A stretch of DNA of 64,000 bases from assembly GCA_030683105.1 (NCBI GenBank), contig JAUXMZ010000069.1:21094-85093 (forward strand). Direction: 5' to 3'. Shown piece by piece: positions 1 to 9,702 of this stretch. Position 1 is the stretch's first letter. The number at the start of each line of letters is the position of its first letter. Origin of the DNA: Burkholderiales bacterium. Its GTDB lineage: Bacteria > Pseudomonadota > Gammaproteobacteria > Burkholderiales > SG8-41. Under the pieces are notes generated by a model. The model made no database searches, had not been told where the DNA came from, and saw only the letters and a list, made by a program, of their open reading frames with translations. The translations under genes were made by a program, and so were the position numbers.

Positions 1-595
1 AAATCAGGCCCGCGGTCTTCTGGGCGTCGTTGCCGCCATGGCCCAGGCTGTACATGCCGGCGGATATCAATTGCAGCCGGCGGAACCAGCCATCCACCCG
101 TCGCGGCGATGTTCGAACGCATAGCCATGACACGGCGAGCATCAGCAGGGCGCCGAGCGCAAAACCCAGCATCGGGGACAGCACGATAAATACGATGGTT
201 TTTATCAGGCCGCTGGCCACCAGCGAGCCGGTACCGACCTTCGCCACCGCCGCGCCCACCAACCCCCCAATCAGGGCGTGCGAGGAACTCGACGGAATGC
301 CATAGACCCAGGTGATGAAATTCCATGCAATGGCGCCGCACAGCGCGCCGAAGACCACGTAATGATCAACGATGGTCGGATCGATGATGCCTTTGCCGAT
401 GGTGGTTGCGACCTTCGTTTCAAAAACAAAGAACGCCGCAAAGTTGAAAAAAGCCGCCCAGCATACCGCCCACAGCGGCTTGAGCACGCCGGTTGATACG
501 ACCGTCGCAATGGAGTTGGCGGCATCATGAAACCCGTTCATGAAGTCGAACACGAGCGCAAGGAAGATCAGGAACACCAGCACTTCGATAGACAT
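1..595 (-). CDS. pit: PiT-family inorganic phosphate permease, 3' part missing
   Basis: Low-affinity phosphate (or metal-phosphate) symporter of the inner membrane. Translating from the ATG at 595-593 gives about 198 residues before the window edge. They include the family's N-terminal signature FMNGFHDAANSIAT near residue 18 and the second half-repeat motif GHGGNDAQKT near residue 186, separated by hydrophobic membrane segments. Both motifs mark PiT transporters. The C-terminal half lies outside the window. It is followed from upstream by a DUF47 gene 49 bases away, the usual partner. The Shine-Dalgarno is weak, so the start rests on the motif position. Confidence 0.95.
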   Translation of the reverse strand, partial: MSIEVLVFLIFLALVFDFMNGFHDAANSIATVVSTGVLKPLWAVCWAAFFNFAAFFVFETKVATTIGKGIIDPTIVDHYVVFGALCGAIAWNFITWVYGIPSSSSHALIGGLVGAAVAKVGTGSLVASGLIKTIVFIVLSPMLGFALGALLMLAVSWLCVRTSPRRVDGWFRRLQLISAGMYSLGHGGNDAQKTAGLI

Positions 596-644
596 GGGAA
601 TCGCTTTTTGTTTTGTATGGTGCGCAGGCGGCACGTGCCGCTGC

Positions 645-1271
645 TTAAGAATTCTGGAGCAGGATCCCCTCAATGATGTTGGCTACGTCTTCGCATTTAT
701 CGGTCACCGATTCCATGGTCTGATAGACCGCGCGCAGCTTGATCAACTGACGCACATCCGGTTCGTCACGAAACAGTTTGGCCATCGCCGCCCGCATCAC
801 GTGATCGGCTTCCGACTCGAGCCGGTCGATGTCCTCGCAGATCTTCATGATGGTGGAGGCGTTTTTCATGTTCGACAGCAGGTTTACCGCCGTCTGGACC
901 TTCTCTCCGCATTCGACACAGATGTCGGCGAGCTTTTTCTCCTCGGCCGTAACGACCCGAAGGTCATAAATGAAGATCAACTGCGCCGCATCCTCGAGCA
1001 GATCCAGGATGTCGTCCATCTTGGTGATCAGCCGGTGGATGTCATCCCGGTCTATCGGGGTAATGAACGTTGTATGCAACAACGAGATCGTGGCCTGAGC
1101 GATCTTGTCGGCACGTTTCTCGATTGACTCGATGTTGTAGGCATGGCGTTCGGGATCCCCGCCGCTTGAGATCATTGCCACGAGTTCGCGGCTGCCCAGC
1201 ACGATCTGTTCGGCATGTTCATTGAATAAATCGAAAAACCGGCCTTCCCGTGGCATCAAGCGACCAAACAT
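645..1271 (-). CDS. DUF47 / TIGR00153 family Pit accessory protein
   Basis: This 208-residue, all-helical, PhoU-like protein opens with MFGRLMPREGRFFDLF, typical of the DUF47 family. Family members are encoded next to PiT transporters and are thought to regulate phosphate uptake from the cytoplasmic side. The gene is transcribed toward the phosphate permease, with 49 bases between them, so the two very likely form an operon read from a promoter in 1272-1458. Length and acidic helical composition match the family. Binding to the transporter is inference from gene order only. Confidence 0.9.
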   Translation of the reverse strand: MFGRLMPREGRFFDLFNEHAEQIVLGSRELVAMISSGGDPERHAYNIESIEKRADKIAQATISLLHTTFITPIDRDDIHRLITKMDDILDLLEDAAQLIFIYDLRVVTAEEKKLADICVECGEKVQTAVNLLSNMKNASTIMKICEDIDRLESEADHVMRAAMAKLFRDEPDVRQLIKLRAVYQTMESVTDKCEDVANIIEGILLQNS

Positions 1272-1458
1272 TTTGTCCTCTCAGAAAAAGGCAGGGGTAA
1301 TTTCTGGTGCACTATACGCTCCTGATCCGGCGGGAACTAGCGCGACAATCAATCATTGGGTCATATCTTGATATTGATTTTCGATTTTAGACTGTTTCAT
1401 GCTCAACGCATAATATCCGACCGCGGTATACTCACGTTTTTCCTGTGATCATCTGAGT

Positions 1459-2406
1459 TTGGCTCAAAATATATCCGGCCAGCGCTGGCTTGACCCCGTC
1501 CTCGCCTGGTATTTCGTCAGCGTCTGGGGTTCGGGATTCATCGCGACCAAAATTGGTCTGCTGCATGCCGCACCCTTCACGTTTCTCACGCTCAGGTTCG
1601 CATTCGGCATCCTGTGCCTGATACCCATCATCATCATTTACCGGCCCCGCTGGCCCGGCTCACAGGCGGAATTCGGCCATGTTGTGGCCGCCGGGCTCTT
1701 GATGCATGTAGTACATCTGGGCGGCAGCCATTACACGCAGTATCTCGGCATGTCCGCCGGCATCACCGCGTTGCTGCTTTCGGCGCAGCCGCTGCTGACC
1801 GCATTTATCGCCGCGCGCTGGATGGGAGAGCTGCTTGTGCCCCGGCAGTGGCTGGGAATTCTGATCGGCCTGGCCGGGGTTACGCTGGTTGTCTGGCACA
1901 AGGTGGACATCCACGAGGCGACAGCCGGCAGCCTGATTGCCGTGACGATTTCGCTTGCAGGCGTAACCGCCGGCACGCTCTATCAACGCACGTTCTGCCC
2001 CATGGTGGATCTGCGCTCGGCATCGTTGATACAATTCATTGCAGCCATTGCCGTTCTCGCACCGCTCGCTTTCATAGTCGAGGACGTGAGTGTGGACTGG
2101 TCATGGGCGCTTGCCGGATCCATCGTATTTCTCGTGATCGGAGCGTCAATATTCGCAGTGAGTGCGCTGCATACGCTGATGCGCCGCGGCCAGGCGACGC
2201 GGGTAACCAGCCTTCTTTACCTCACACCGATATTCGCCGTGCTGCTTGAGCTCATGTTGTTCGGGGTGGTGCCGACCGCCACAAGCATAGTCGGTATCGT
2301 CGTGACCTGTTTCGGGGTTGCGATGGTTGCGTGGAATACCTCCCGCTCCGCGCCTTGCCGTGCACAAAAAAAACGGCCAGCGCCTTTCAACGCGGGCCGC
2401 TCTTGA
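1459..2406 (+). CDS. EamA/DMT superfamily transporter
   Basis: A 315-residue integral membrane protein with two EamA repeats and about ten hydrophobic segments, for example GILIGLAGVTLVVW, matching the drug/metabolite transporter superfamily. Substrate cannot be told from sequence. The start is a TTG at 1459 giving MAQNISGQRWLDPVLAWY; no ATG lies closer to the first membrane segment and no good Shine-Dalgarno is visible. The polar tail (AQKKRPAPFNAGRS) is encoded by DNA that also forms the terminator of the convergent SWIB gene, so the last codons do double duty. Confidence 0.88.
   Translation: MAQNISGQRWLDPVLAWYFVSVWGSGFIATKIGLLHAAPFTFLTLRFAFGILCLIPIIIIYRPRWPGSQAEFGHVVAAGLLMHVVHLGGSHYTQYLGMSAGITALLLSAQPLLTAFIAARWMGELLVPRQWLGILIGLAGVTLVVWHKVDIHEATAGSLIAVTISLAGVTAGTLYQRTFCPMVDLRSASLIQFIAAIAVLAPLAFIVEDVSVDWSWALAGSIVFLVIGASIFAVSALHTLMRRGQATRVTSLLYLTPIFAVLLELMLFGVVPTATSIVGIVVTCFGVAMVAWNTSRSAPCRAQKKRPAPFNAGRS
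2364..2402 (-). terminator. rho-independent terminator of the SWIB gene
   Basis: Read on the minus strand, an imperfect GC-rich stem (CGGCC ... GGCCG with extra pairs inside) is followed by eight T residues. It lies just after the SWIB stop codon and inside the 3' end of the convergent DMT gene. Confidence 0.6.
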
Positions 2407-2418
2407 GGTATAAAAATA

Positions 2419-2730
2419 CTAGCTCAGGTGCTTACTGACCAATTTGGTCATCTCGAACATCGACACTTGCTTCTTACCGCCGAAAATCGGTTTCAGTTTG
2501 TCGTCGGCATTAATGTTGCGGCGGTTCTTCGCATCTTGCAGACCGTGTTTCTTGATGTAGGCCCAGATTTTTTTGGTGACTTCCGTACGCGGCATGGGAT
2601 TATTCCCTATGACCGCACCCAGATCGGCGCTCACTTTCATTGGTTTCATGAACGCAGCGTTGGGCTTACGCTTTACGGCGCTCTTCTTTTTTGCAGCAGG
2701 TTTCTTGGTGGTCTTTTTCTTCACAGCCAT
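2419..2730 (-). CDS. SWIB/MDM2-domain protein with lysine-rich N-terminal tail
   Basis: A 103-residue protein. Residues 1-27 are a Lys/Ala/Pro tail (MAVKKKTTKKPAAKKKSAVK) like histone H1 tails. Residues about 28-103 form a SWIB/MDM2 fold, recognised from LGAVIGNNPMPRTEVTKKIW and the conserved AYIKKHGLQDAKNRRNI stretch. Bacterial SWIB proteins are presumed nucleic-acid or chromatin-associated; the target is unknown. The reading frame stays open further upstream, but the ATG at 2730 is preceded by GGGAGAT at good spacing and begins the typical tail, so it was chosen. The tail resembles the separate 19-residue peptide encoded at 39471-39530. Confidence 0.9.
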   Translation of the reverse strand: MAVKKKTTKKPAAKKKSAVKRKPNAAFMKPMKVSADLGAVIGNNPMPRTEVTKKIWAYIKKHGLQDAKNRRNINADDKLKPIFGGKKQVSMFEMTKLVSKHLS

Positions 2731-3320
2731 TGAATATCTCCCGTTAGTGATGTGATGAACAGTTATGGATGCGCGGTCGGTTTTCCTTGCCATATCGGAT
2801 GGCACGGTGACAAGAGGATGCCGAGGAGAAACACTCTTGTCAATCTCTTTCATCATCCCGGTCTCCCGGTATTTTGGCTCACCGCCCCTCTGCGAAAGCG
2901 CTCCATCAGCACTTCGAGTCCGGATTGTCCGTCCGGTCACCGACGATGCACAGCACCTGCAGTACGAAATGGCGCAACTTGAGTGGCGACCGCTGCAAAC
3001 TGCCCGCGCACAAGAGCAACAGAAAATCAAAGGGCTAGTCGCTATAGTTGAGGCGAAGACCGGCTTCCCTATCTTGCCCAATGCCAGGGTTGACCCCGTA
3101 TCCTGCTGCGAAGACCAGCACCGCAATTATTACGCTCGCGCGCACGAAGCCCGGCGCGGCCGGATCGTTGCAAAATTACCACTGGATTTCCTGGGGAAGG
3201 CAGTTATCGGTAACCGCGGCCGCGTGCCAGGGTGGGGTCGTCTGTGTCCGGGCCGTCCATTCCGTTGACTGCCCGGCATGTTTCAGGCTTGGCGCCCGGC
3301 GCAGGATTACCGGACGGGCT
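2731..3320. other. 590-base spacer without a recognisable gene
   Basis: Open frames exist on both strands (for example a 167-codon plus-strand frame from 2765), but none has a convincing ribosome site, a known motif or gene-like composition. The segment should hold the promoter of the SWIB gene. I see no RNA gene or repeat in it. Confidence 0.4.
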
Positions 3321-3881
3321 CTAAACAGTCTTCTTTACCTTGGCCGCGAAGCTTTTGCGAAATTTCAGTATTTTGGTTGCCACCACGGCGCGACAGTACG
3401 GCTGATACGGATTGCGATCGAAGTACTCCTGGTGATAATCCTCGGCCACGTAGAACGCAGACGCAGGCGTGACCTCGGTCACAACCGGATCTTTCCATTG
3501 CCCGGCGAGATCGGTAATCACCTGCCCGGCAACCGCCTGTTGCTCCGGTGTATGGTAGAAAATAGCGGATCGATACTGCGTTCCAACGTCGTTCCCCTGG
3601 AAATTCAGCGTAGTCGGATCGTGGATTACGAAAAACACCTCGAGGATTTCACGGAACGTGATTACGCTCTGATTGAACGTGATCTGCACGACTTCTGCGT
3701 GGCCCGACTCGCCACCGCATACCTGTTCGTATGTGGGATGGGCGTTCTTCCCCCCCATGTAGCCCGATTCGACCGACTCGACGCCGTTCAACTCGTCGAA
3801 TACAGCCTCCAAGCACCAAAAACAGCCTCCGCCCAGCGTCGCGATTTCCCGGCCGTCCTGTGCGCTATCGGTTTGTTGCAT
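3321..3881 (-). CDS. msrA: cytoplasmic peptide-methionine (S)-S-oxide reductase MsrA
   Basis: Reduces methionine-S-sulfoxide in proteins, repairing oxidative damage. The 186-residue protein has the MsrA signature GGGCFWCLEAVF with catalytic Cys20, followed by GYMGG, the YEQVCGGESGHAE substrate-binding stretch and EDYHQEYF near the C terminus. There is no signal peptide, so it should act in the cytoplasm. A second, secreted MsrA is encoded divergently only 265 bases away (4147-4779). The two differ enough to be old paralogues rather than a fresh duplication. Confidence 0.96.
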   Translation of the reverse strand: MQQTDSAQDGREIATLGGGCFWCLEAVFDELNGVESVESGYMGGKNAHPTYEQVCGGESGHAEVVQITFNQSVITFREILEVFFVIHDPTTLNFQGNDVGTQYRSAIFYHTPEQQAVAGQVITDLAGQWKDPVVTEVTPASAFYVAEDYHQEYFDRNPYQPYCRAVVATKILKFRKSFAAKVKKTV

Positions 3882-4146
3882 GACATTTATCCTCGGTGAA
3901 TACTAACAGTCCGGTTTGTCAGTCTGCGCCAACGCGCCCTCCAATGCCGCATATTGGACATATTGGTCGCAAATTCCTCCGCTGGGTTTATCGGCGTTTT
4001 GGAGCGCGAATTATCCGCTATACTGAATCAAGTTGCATCCGGTCAACAACCTCTCAAGCATCCCCGTATGTAAGTTTCCCCGGAGAACTGCGACCAAGTG
4101 GTCGTCAGGGCAGGTTTAGCCCCTGATCTACCAAGGAGATAAAGCG

Positions 4147-4779
4147 ATGCCTACCATCCGCGTCTTGTTGATGTATCTTGTGTCGGGCACGTTGTGCCTT
4201 GCATTAACCGCACAGGCCCAGACGCCAAACCCGGCATCGGGCAGTGCTGCAAGCGCCAAAGCAATCTTCGCCGGCGGCTGCTTCTGGTGCGTGGAGGAAG
4301 CCTACGACAAAGTGCCCGGGGTCATTTCCACCACGTCCGGATACGTTGGCGGACAAACCAAGAATCCGACTTATGAGCAAGTCTCGACGGGACGCACCGG
4401 TCACGCGGAAGCGGTGCAGGTCGTATACGACCCCGTCAAGGTGAGTTACGAGAAACTGCTCGATGTGTTCTGGCGCAATATCGATCCTACGCAGCGCGAT
4501 GCGCAATTTTGCGACCATGGTTCGCCGTACCGCTCCGGCATTTTCTACATCGACGAAACGCAAATGAAGCTCGCGGTGACGTCAAAGACGGCGCTCGTGA
4601 AATCAAAACCGTTCAAGGGCGAGATCGTCACCGAGATCACGAAAGCGACCGAGTTTTACCCCGCTGAAGACTATCACCAGGGCTACCACCAGAAGAACCC
4701 GATACGCTACAAGTTCTACAAGACTGGATGCGGCCGTGAAGCCCGGCTCAAGGAGTTGTGGGGCAACCCCAGGGATTAG
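4147..4779 (+). CDS. msrA: periplasmic peptide-methionine (S)-S-oxide reductase MsrA
   Basis: Second MsrA, 210 residues. Residues 1-24 form a signal peptide ending in AQA, predicting export to the periplasm. The catalytic motif AGGCFWCVEEAY has its nucleophile at Cys45, and NPTYEQVSTGRTGHAEAV and EDYHQGYHQKNP are intact. A distal Cys near the C terminus (KTGCGRE) could serve as resolving residue. The ATG follows AAGGAG (about 4132-4137). The flavoprotein gene starts 20 bases downstream, so the two may be co-transcribed. Export suggests repair of oxidised envelope proteins. Confidence 0.95.
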   Translation: MPTIRVLLMYLVSGTLCLALTAQAQTPNPASGSAASAKAIFAGGCFWCVEEAYDKVPGVISTTSGYVGGQTKNPTYEQVSTGRTGHAEAVQVVYDPVKVSYEKLLDVFWRNIDPTQRDAQFCDHGSPYRSGIFYIDETQMKLAVTSKTALVKSKPFKGEIVTEITKATEFYPAEDYHQGYHQKNPIRYKFYKTGCGREARLKELWGNPRD

Positions 4780-4799
4780 CACCGCCCTCCGACTCTCCC

Positions 4800-5918
4800 G
4801 TGAAGCGCTTATTGCTGCTCGGTGGCGGCCACAGCCACGTCGAGGTGATACGCCGGCTCGGCCTGCAGCCTCCGCGCGATACCCGGATCGTTCTGGCCAG
4901 CCCGGATCGTTACACGCCTTATTCCGGCATGCTGCCGGGATTCGTTGCGGGACACTACGATTTTCATGGCTGCCATATCGATCTTGAACGGCTGTGCAAG
5001 ACTGCCGGCGTGGAATTTCGCGAATGCCATGCCGTGGGTATAGACCCTGCAGCAAATCGCGTGGACTGCAGCGATGGCAGCGCGCTCGATTTCGACGTGC
5101 TGTCGATCAATATCGGTTCCACCCCCGCAGCACACGACGTTCCCGGCGCTCTGGACCATGCGATCCGCGTTAAACCGGTTTCGACTTTCATCAACACATG
5201 GAACAGCATACTCGAAGCGGGTAAACACGACGGCGCGCCACTGCGCATCGCAGTGGTGGGTGGCGGGGCCGGCGGCATGGAACTGGCCCTGGCCATGCAC
5301 TTTCGCATGCTTGCCGGTAACCGGACAGCCGCCATCCATTTATTCACCGACACGCCGACCATATTACCCAGCCATTCCTCGGGAGTGCGGCGCATATTCG
5401 AACGCGTCCTCGAAAAACGCGGCATCGCAGTCCATCCCCGCAGCAAAATCATCAAGATCGAACGTGGCGTATTGTTTCCTGAGTCGGGCGAGCCTTTTCA
5501 CGCCGAGCACATAGTCTGGGCGACAGCAGCGAGCGCCCCCGGATGGATAGCCGCGAGCGGCATCCAGACTGACGAGCGCGGATTTGTCGCCGTCAACGAC
5601 GCCCTGCAGTCACTGTCGCATCCCCGCATCTTCGCCGCGGGGGATATTGCCGGAATGGTAAATCATCCGCGCCCGAAATCGGGCGTTTATGCCGTGCGCC
5701 AGGGGCCGCCGCTGGCTGAAAATCTGCAGAGGGCGCTTTCCGGAAAACCGCTGATTGCATACACACCACAGAAAATCGCGCTTGCGCTGATCAGCACCGG
5801 CGACAAATACGCAGTGGCCGTTTATGGCGTGATCGTGCTGGAAGGAAAATGGGTGTGGCGCTGGAAAGACTACATCGATCGTCGTTTTGTGGCGGCGTAT
5901 CGAGCCGATGCTCGCTGA
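4800..5918 (+). CDS. FAD-dependent pyridine nucleotide-disulfide-type oxidoreductase (NDH-2-like)
   Basis: A 372-residue flavoprotein. It opens with the FAD dinucleotide fold LLLLGGGHSHVEV and has a second nucleotide fold IAVVGGGAGGMELALAM near residue 160. Its C-terminal FAD contact is PRIFAAGDIAGM. It resembles type-II NADH dehydrogenases and the flavoprotein half sometimes fused to SelD; no redox disulfide is visible. The GTG at 4800 was chosen because it puts MKRLLLLGGGHSH at the N terminus. An in-frame GTG at 4758 would overlap msrA. The electron acceptor is unknown. Confidence 0.85.
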   Translation: MKRLLLLGGGHSHVEVIRRLGLQPPRDTRIVLASPDRYTPYSGMLPGFVAGHYDFHGCHIDLERLCKTAGVEFRECHAVGIDPAANRVDCSDGSALDFDVLSINIGSTPAAHDVPGALDHAIRVKPVSTFINTWNSILEAGKHDGAPLRIAVVGGGAGGMELALAMHFRMLAGNRTAAIHLFTDTPTILPSHSSGVRRIFERVLEKRGIAVHPRSKIIKIERGVLFPESGEPFHAEHIVWATAASAPGWIAASGIQTDERGFVAVNDALQSLSHPRIFAAGDIAGMVNHPRPKSGVYAVRQGPPLAENLQRALSGKPLIAYTPQKIALALISTGDKYAVAVYGVIVLEGKWVWRWKDYIDRRFVAAYRADAR

Positions 5919-5943
5919 GGGGAAAAACCTCACCCCTGCATAA

Positions 5944-7143
5944 TCAGGCGATGGTCACCCGCGCGAATTTGCGCTTGCCCACCTGCAGCACAAACGGTCC
6001 GCCCTTGCCCAATACCAGCGTCCGGTCACCAAGTTTGACGCCGTCGAGCTTGACCCCGCCTTGTTCGATCATGCGCAGCGCCTCGGATGTGCTGGCGGTC
6101 AAACCCGCCTGTTTGAGCACCTGCGCAATGGCGAGGCCATCGCCATCGGGGCTCAGGCTGACTTCGGGAATATTCTCGGGCACCTCGCCCTGCCGAAAAC
6201 GCGCCTCGAAATCGGCCAGCGCCGCCAGCGCCGCTGCCTTGCTGTGAAAACGAGTGACGATTTCCTGCGCAAACGCGACCTTGATGTCACGGGGGTTGCG
6301 ACCCTGGGCAACCTCCTGACGCCATGTGCGTATGGTTTCCAGGGTTTCAAACGACAGCAGTTCGATATAACGCCACATCAGCGTGTCCGAAATCGACATC
6401 AGTTTGCCGAACATATCATTGGGCGGCTCATTGATACCGACATAATTGCCCAGTGATTTTGACATTTTGCCGATACCGTCCAGTCCCTCCAGCAGCGGCA
6501 TGGTGAGTATGCACTGGGGCGGCTGGCCAAAATGTTTTTGCAGCTCCCGCCCCATCAGCAGATTGAATTTCTGGTCGGTGCCTCCCAGTTCGATGTCGCT
6601 TTTCAGCGCCACCGAATCGTAGCCCTGCACCAGGGGATAGAGAAACTCGTGGATCGCGATCGGCTGGTTTCCCTTATAGCGTTTGCTGAAGTCGTCGCGC
6701 TCGAGCATGCGTGCCACGGTATGAGTGGCCGCAAGCCGGATGGTGTCCGCGGCACTCATCTTGTCCATCCAGGACGAGTTGAACACGACCTCGGTTTTGT
6801 CGCGGTCCAGTATCTTGAACACCTGCTCGGTATAGGTGAGCGCGTTTTTTGCCACTTCTACGCTGGTGAGCGGCGGCCGCGTCACGTTCTTGCCGGTAGG
6901 ATCGCCGATCATGCCGGTGAAATCGCCAATCAGGAACAAGACATGATGGCCGAGATCCTGGAACTGTCTGAGCTTATTGATCAGGACCGTATGTCCGAGA
7001 TGCAGATCCGGGGCCGTAGGATCAAAACCGGCCTTCACACGCTGCGGCCGCCCCGTTTTGAGTCTGTCCCTGAGTTCTGTTTCAATCAGCAGTTCGTCGC
7101 AACCGCGCTTGATAATCGCGAGTTGAGCGTCTAGCGATGCCAT
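5944..7143 (-). CDS. tyrS: tyrosyl-tRNA synthetase
   Basis: Charges tRNA-Tyr in the cytoplasm. The 399-residue protein has the class I signatures HLGH (residues 48-51) and KMSKS (about residue 230) and a C-terminal S4-type RNA-binding domain ending in a VGKRKFARV segment. This fits the shorter bacterial TyrS branch. The frame extends upstream to a TTG at 7251, but [14 protein letters not shown] at 7143 matches the usual start and avoids covering the divergent peptidase promoter. A palindrome (7155-7169) sits 12 bases upstream. Confidence 0.96.
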   Translation of the reverse strand: MASLDAQLAIIKRGCDELLIETELRDRLKTGRPQRVKAGFDPTAPDLHLGHTVLINKLRQFQDLGHHVLFLIGDFTGMIGDPTGKNVTRPPLTSVEVAKNALTYTEQVFKILDRDKTEVVFNSSWMDKMSAADTIRLAATHTVARMLERDDFSKRYKGNQPIAIHEFLYPLVQGYDSVALKSDIELGGTDQKFNLLMGRELQKHFGQPPQCILTMPLLEGLDGIGKMSKSLGNYVGINEPPNDMFGKLMSISDTLMWRYIELLSFETLETIRTWRQEVAQGRNPRDIKVAFAQEIVTRFHSKAAALAALADFEARFRQGEVPENIPEVSLSPDGDGLAIAQVLKQAGLTASTSEALRMIEQGGVKLDGVKLGDRTLVLGKGGPFVLQVGKRKFARVTIA

Positions 7144-7154
7144 GTTTTTATCTG

Positions 7155-7169
7155 TTTCACAATGTGAAA
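7155..7169. promoter_or_regulatory. 15-bp palindrome between tyrS and the M23 peptidase gene
   Basis: TTTCACA-A-TGTGAAA has perfect 7-base arms. It lies in the divergent spacer and looks like a dimeric regulator site. Thirteen of its bases recur at 25966-25978. The binding protein is unknown. Confidence 0.5.
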
Positions 7170-7236
7170 TATTGCAGTTTGTCATCGAGGAGGTTTCTGC
7201 TAAGCTTGCCCCGTTAAGAAATAACTCAGGGAAATC

Positions 7237-8553
7237 ATGCATCAAGCCCAAAGTGCGATTCTAGCGCAAAACCTGTTGCGGCTGGCCTTCACCAAAAAAC
7301 TTGTCCGGCTGATCGCCGCCGCGGTACTGCCTTTTGTCGGGGTGGTCGCTGCCTTCGGCATTGCGCCCGATACCATCATTGAGCAACCGGCGGTCGTTCA
7401 GGTTATCGAACAGGTCACGCTGCCGGTTTTTGCTGCCCACAACAACCCCGAAGAGGCATTCTGGCGCGAAGAGCCTATTCAGCGCGGCGACACCGTGGCC
7501 AGCTTGCTTGCGCGTCTGCAGGTCGATGATCCCGTGGCCATCAAAAGCGTGCGCGGCTCGCGGGAGGCCAAGGCACTTTACCAACTGATGCCGGGACGCT
7601 CCCTCCGCGTCAAGACCACCGCCGACGGCAAGCTCCTCTCGCTGCGCTACCTCAACGGCAACAACCTGTTTTCCGCTGAGCGTGATGAGAACGGCTATGC
7701 GGTCAGCGAACAGCCGGTACAACTCGAACAGCGCACACAGATGGCCTCGGGAACGATCAGAAGTTCGCTGTTCGCCGCCACCGACGCCGCCAATCTTTCC
7801 GACGCGGTCGCAATCCAGATTGCCGACATTTTTTCCACTGATATCGATTTTCACAAAGATTTGCGCAAAGGCGACCGCTTTACCGTCGTCTATGAAGTGT
7901 TCTACCACCTCGGGGACACGGTCAGAACCGGGCGGGTGCTGGCTGCGGAATTTATCAATCAAGGCAAAAGCTACCAGGCGCTCCATTTCCAGAATGCGGA
8001 AGGCAATGGCGGTTATTACACACTCGAGGGGAAAAATATCCGCAAAGCCTTTCTCCGCTCGCCGATAGAATTTTCTCGCATCAGCTCGGGTTTCTCCAAC
8101 GCCCGCTATCACCCGGTTCTGAAGGAGTGGCGCGCGCATAAGGGCGTAGATTATGCCGCGCCCACTGGCACCCGCGTCAGAGTCACGGCTGACGGCGTGG
8201 TTGAATTTGCCGGAAGGCGGGGCGGCTATGGCAATCTTGTAGCAGTGCGGCATCAGTCCAAATTCACCACCTGGTACGGCCATCTGTCGGGCTTTGCCAA
8301 GGGCCTGCGCAAGGGCAGCCGCGTCAGTCAGAGCGATGTCATCGGATACGTCGGCGCAACCGGCCTGGCGACGGGCCCCCATCTGCATTATGAATTTCGC
8401 ATCAATGACGTGCATCAGAATCCGCTGCGCGTGGTAATGCCCACGGCACCGCCGATAACGGCGGATCAGAAGCCCGCGTTCGATGCCGTAGCACAGCCCA
8501 TGGCCCAACGCCTTGCCCTGCTGCGCGGGATCAATACAGCGCGCCTGGACTAG
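7237..8553 (+). CDS. M23-family murein endopeptidase (MepM-like)
   Basis: Envelope peptidase predicted to cut peptidoglycan cross-links. The 438-residue protein has an N-terminal membrane anchor or signal (about residues 22-45). A LysM-like/OapA-type region follows, then a C-terminal LytM domain with zinc ligands in [12 protein letters not shown] and in the catalytic [12 protein letters not shown] stretch. All metal-binding residues appear present. It lies 9 bases upstream of anmK, so wall cutting and wall-sugar recycling seem to be encoded in one unit. Confidence 0.93.
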   Translation: MHQAQSAILAQNLLRLAFTKKLVRLIAAAVLPFVGVVAAFGIAPDTIIEQPAVVQVIEQVTLPVFAAHNNPEEAFWREEPIQRGDTVASLLARLQVDDPVAIKSVRGSREAKALYQLMPGRSLRVKTTADGKLLSLRYLNGNNLFSAERDENGYAVSEQPVQLEQRTQMASGTIRSSLFAATDAANLSDAVAIQIADIFSTDIDFHKDLRKGDRFTVVYEVFYHLGDTVRTGRVLAAEFINQGKSYQALHFQNAEGNGGYYTLEGKNIRKAFLRSPIEFSRISSGFSNARYHPVLKEWRAHKGVDYAAPTGTRVRVTADGVVEFAGRRGGYGNLVAVRHQSKFTTWYGHLSGFAKGLRKGSRVSQSDVIGYVGATGLATGPHLHYEFRINDVHQNPLRVVMPTAPPITADQKPAFDAVAQPMAQRLALLRGINTARLD

Positions 8554-8562
8554 TTCTGCCCC

Positions 8563-9654
8563 ATGCCCGAACTCTATGTCGGGTTGATGTCCGGCACCAG
8601 CCTCGACGGGATTGATGCCGCACTTGCTGAGTTGAGCGGCGGGAAGATGCGCCTGCTGCACAGCCACTACCAGCCCCTCCAGCCGCAATTGCGCGAAAAT
8701 CTGCTGGCGCTCCAGGACGAGGCGCGAGATGAGTTGCGCCGCGCCGCACTGGCAGCCAACCAGCTCTCGCATGCCTACGCGGCGGCAATCCGGACATTGC
8801 TCGCCCAGGCGGAAATTCCGCCGGACAAGATCACCGCGATCGGCTGTCACGGGCAGACCGTGCGTCACCAGCCCGCTTCGGGTTATACCGTGCAACTGGT
8901 AAATGGCGCATTACTCGCGGAACTCTCCGGGATTACTGTCGTGTGTGATTTTCGCAGCCGCGATATTGCCGCCGGCGGTCAGGGTGCGCCGCTGGTCCCC
9001 GCTTTCCATCATGAGCTTTTCCACGACGCAAGCCGCCACCGGGTCATCGTCAATATCGGCGGTATCGCGAACGTGACCAATTTGTCGCCGGACGGCATAG
9101 TTACCGGCTTCGACTGCGGACCCGGCAACCTGCTGCTGGATGCCTGGATCATGGACAATCAGGGAAAGTCCTTCGACCAGAACGGCATGTGGGCGGCCCA
9201 GGGCACGATCCTGCCCGAGTTGCTCGAAGCACTGCTGGCCCACGACTTTTTCAGGCTTCCGCCACCGAAAAGCACCGGGCGTGAAACCTTCAATCTCGCG
9301 TGGCTCAAGCGCACCTGCTCCGGCACCGAAGCTGCCATCGACGTTCAGGCGACGTTGCTTGAGCTGACCGCAGCCAGCATTTCGCGGGCCATCGCCGCTC
9401 ATTGCCACGGCGCGGCCGAGATCTTTGTGTGTGGCGGCGGGGCACGCAATCAGGCACTGGTCAGCCGGTTACAAGAGCTGTTACCGGGCACAAAGGTTGA
9501 TGTCACCGATGTGATGGGCGTCGATGCGGAATGGCTGGAAGCACTGGCGTTTGCCTGGCTCGCGCACCAGACGATGAATGGCAAACCCGGCAATCTGCCG
9601 GCCGCAACCGGCGCCAGGGGCCCACGGGTGCTGGGCGCAATCTACCCGTCGTAA
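8563..9654 (+). CDS. anmK: anhydro-N-acetylmuramic acid kinase
   Basis: Phosphorylates and opens 1,6-anhydro-MurNAc released from peptidoglycan, feeding it back to MurNAc-6-phosphate. The 363-residue length is normal. The ATP-binding start GLMSGTSLDGIDAALAEL, the GCHGQTVRH segment, NIGGIANVT and the DCGPGNLLLDAW stretch are all conserved. It directly follows the M23 endopeptidase gene and ends against the terminator shared with convergent erpA. Confidence 0.96.
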   Translation: MPELYVGLMSGTSLDGIDAALAELSGGKMRLLHSHYQPLQPQLRENLLALQDEARDELRRAALAANQLSHAYAAAIRTLLAQAEIPPDKITAIGCHGQTVRHQPASGYTVQLVNGALLAELSGITVVCDFRSRDIAAGGQGAPLVPAFHHELFHDASRHRVIVNIGGIANVTNLSPDGIVTGFDCGPGNLLLDAWIMDNQGKSFDQNGMWAAQGTILPELLEALLAHDFFRLPPPKSTGRETFNLAWLKRTCSGTEAAIDVQATLLELTAASISRAIAAHCHGAAEIFVCGGGARNQALVSRLQELLPGTKVDVTDVMGVDAEWLEALAFAWLAHQTMNGKPGNLPAATGARGPRVLGAIYPS

Positions 9655-9686
9655 GAAAAAAAACGGGAGCCAGGGCTCCCGTCTTT
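9655..9686 (-). terminator. terminator of erpA (possibly bidirectional)
   Basis: A hairpin ACGGGAGCC/GGCTCCCGT (9663-9682) is flanked by eight A residues on the left. These read as a T-run after the stem on the minus strand, so it terminates erpA best. The plus-strand tail is weak. Confidence 0.8.
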
Positions 9687-9702
9687 CCAGCATAAATCGC
9701 GA

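Noticed and set aside
2765..3268. 167-codon plus-strand frame in the SWIB-msrA spacer
   Set aside because: No ribosome site, no recognisable domain, mixed low-complexity composition; kept only as a note on the spacer.
7261..8895. 544-codon minus-strand open frame opposite the M23 peptidase and anmK
   Set aside because: It is antisense to two well-supported genes, has no family motif and reflects the lack of stops in GC-rich codons.
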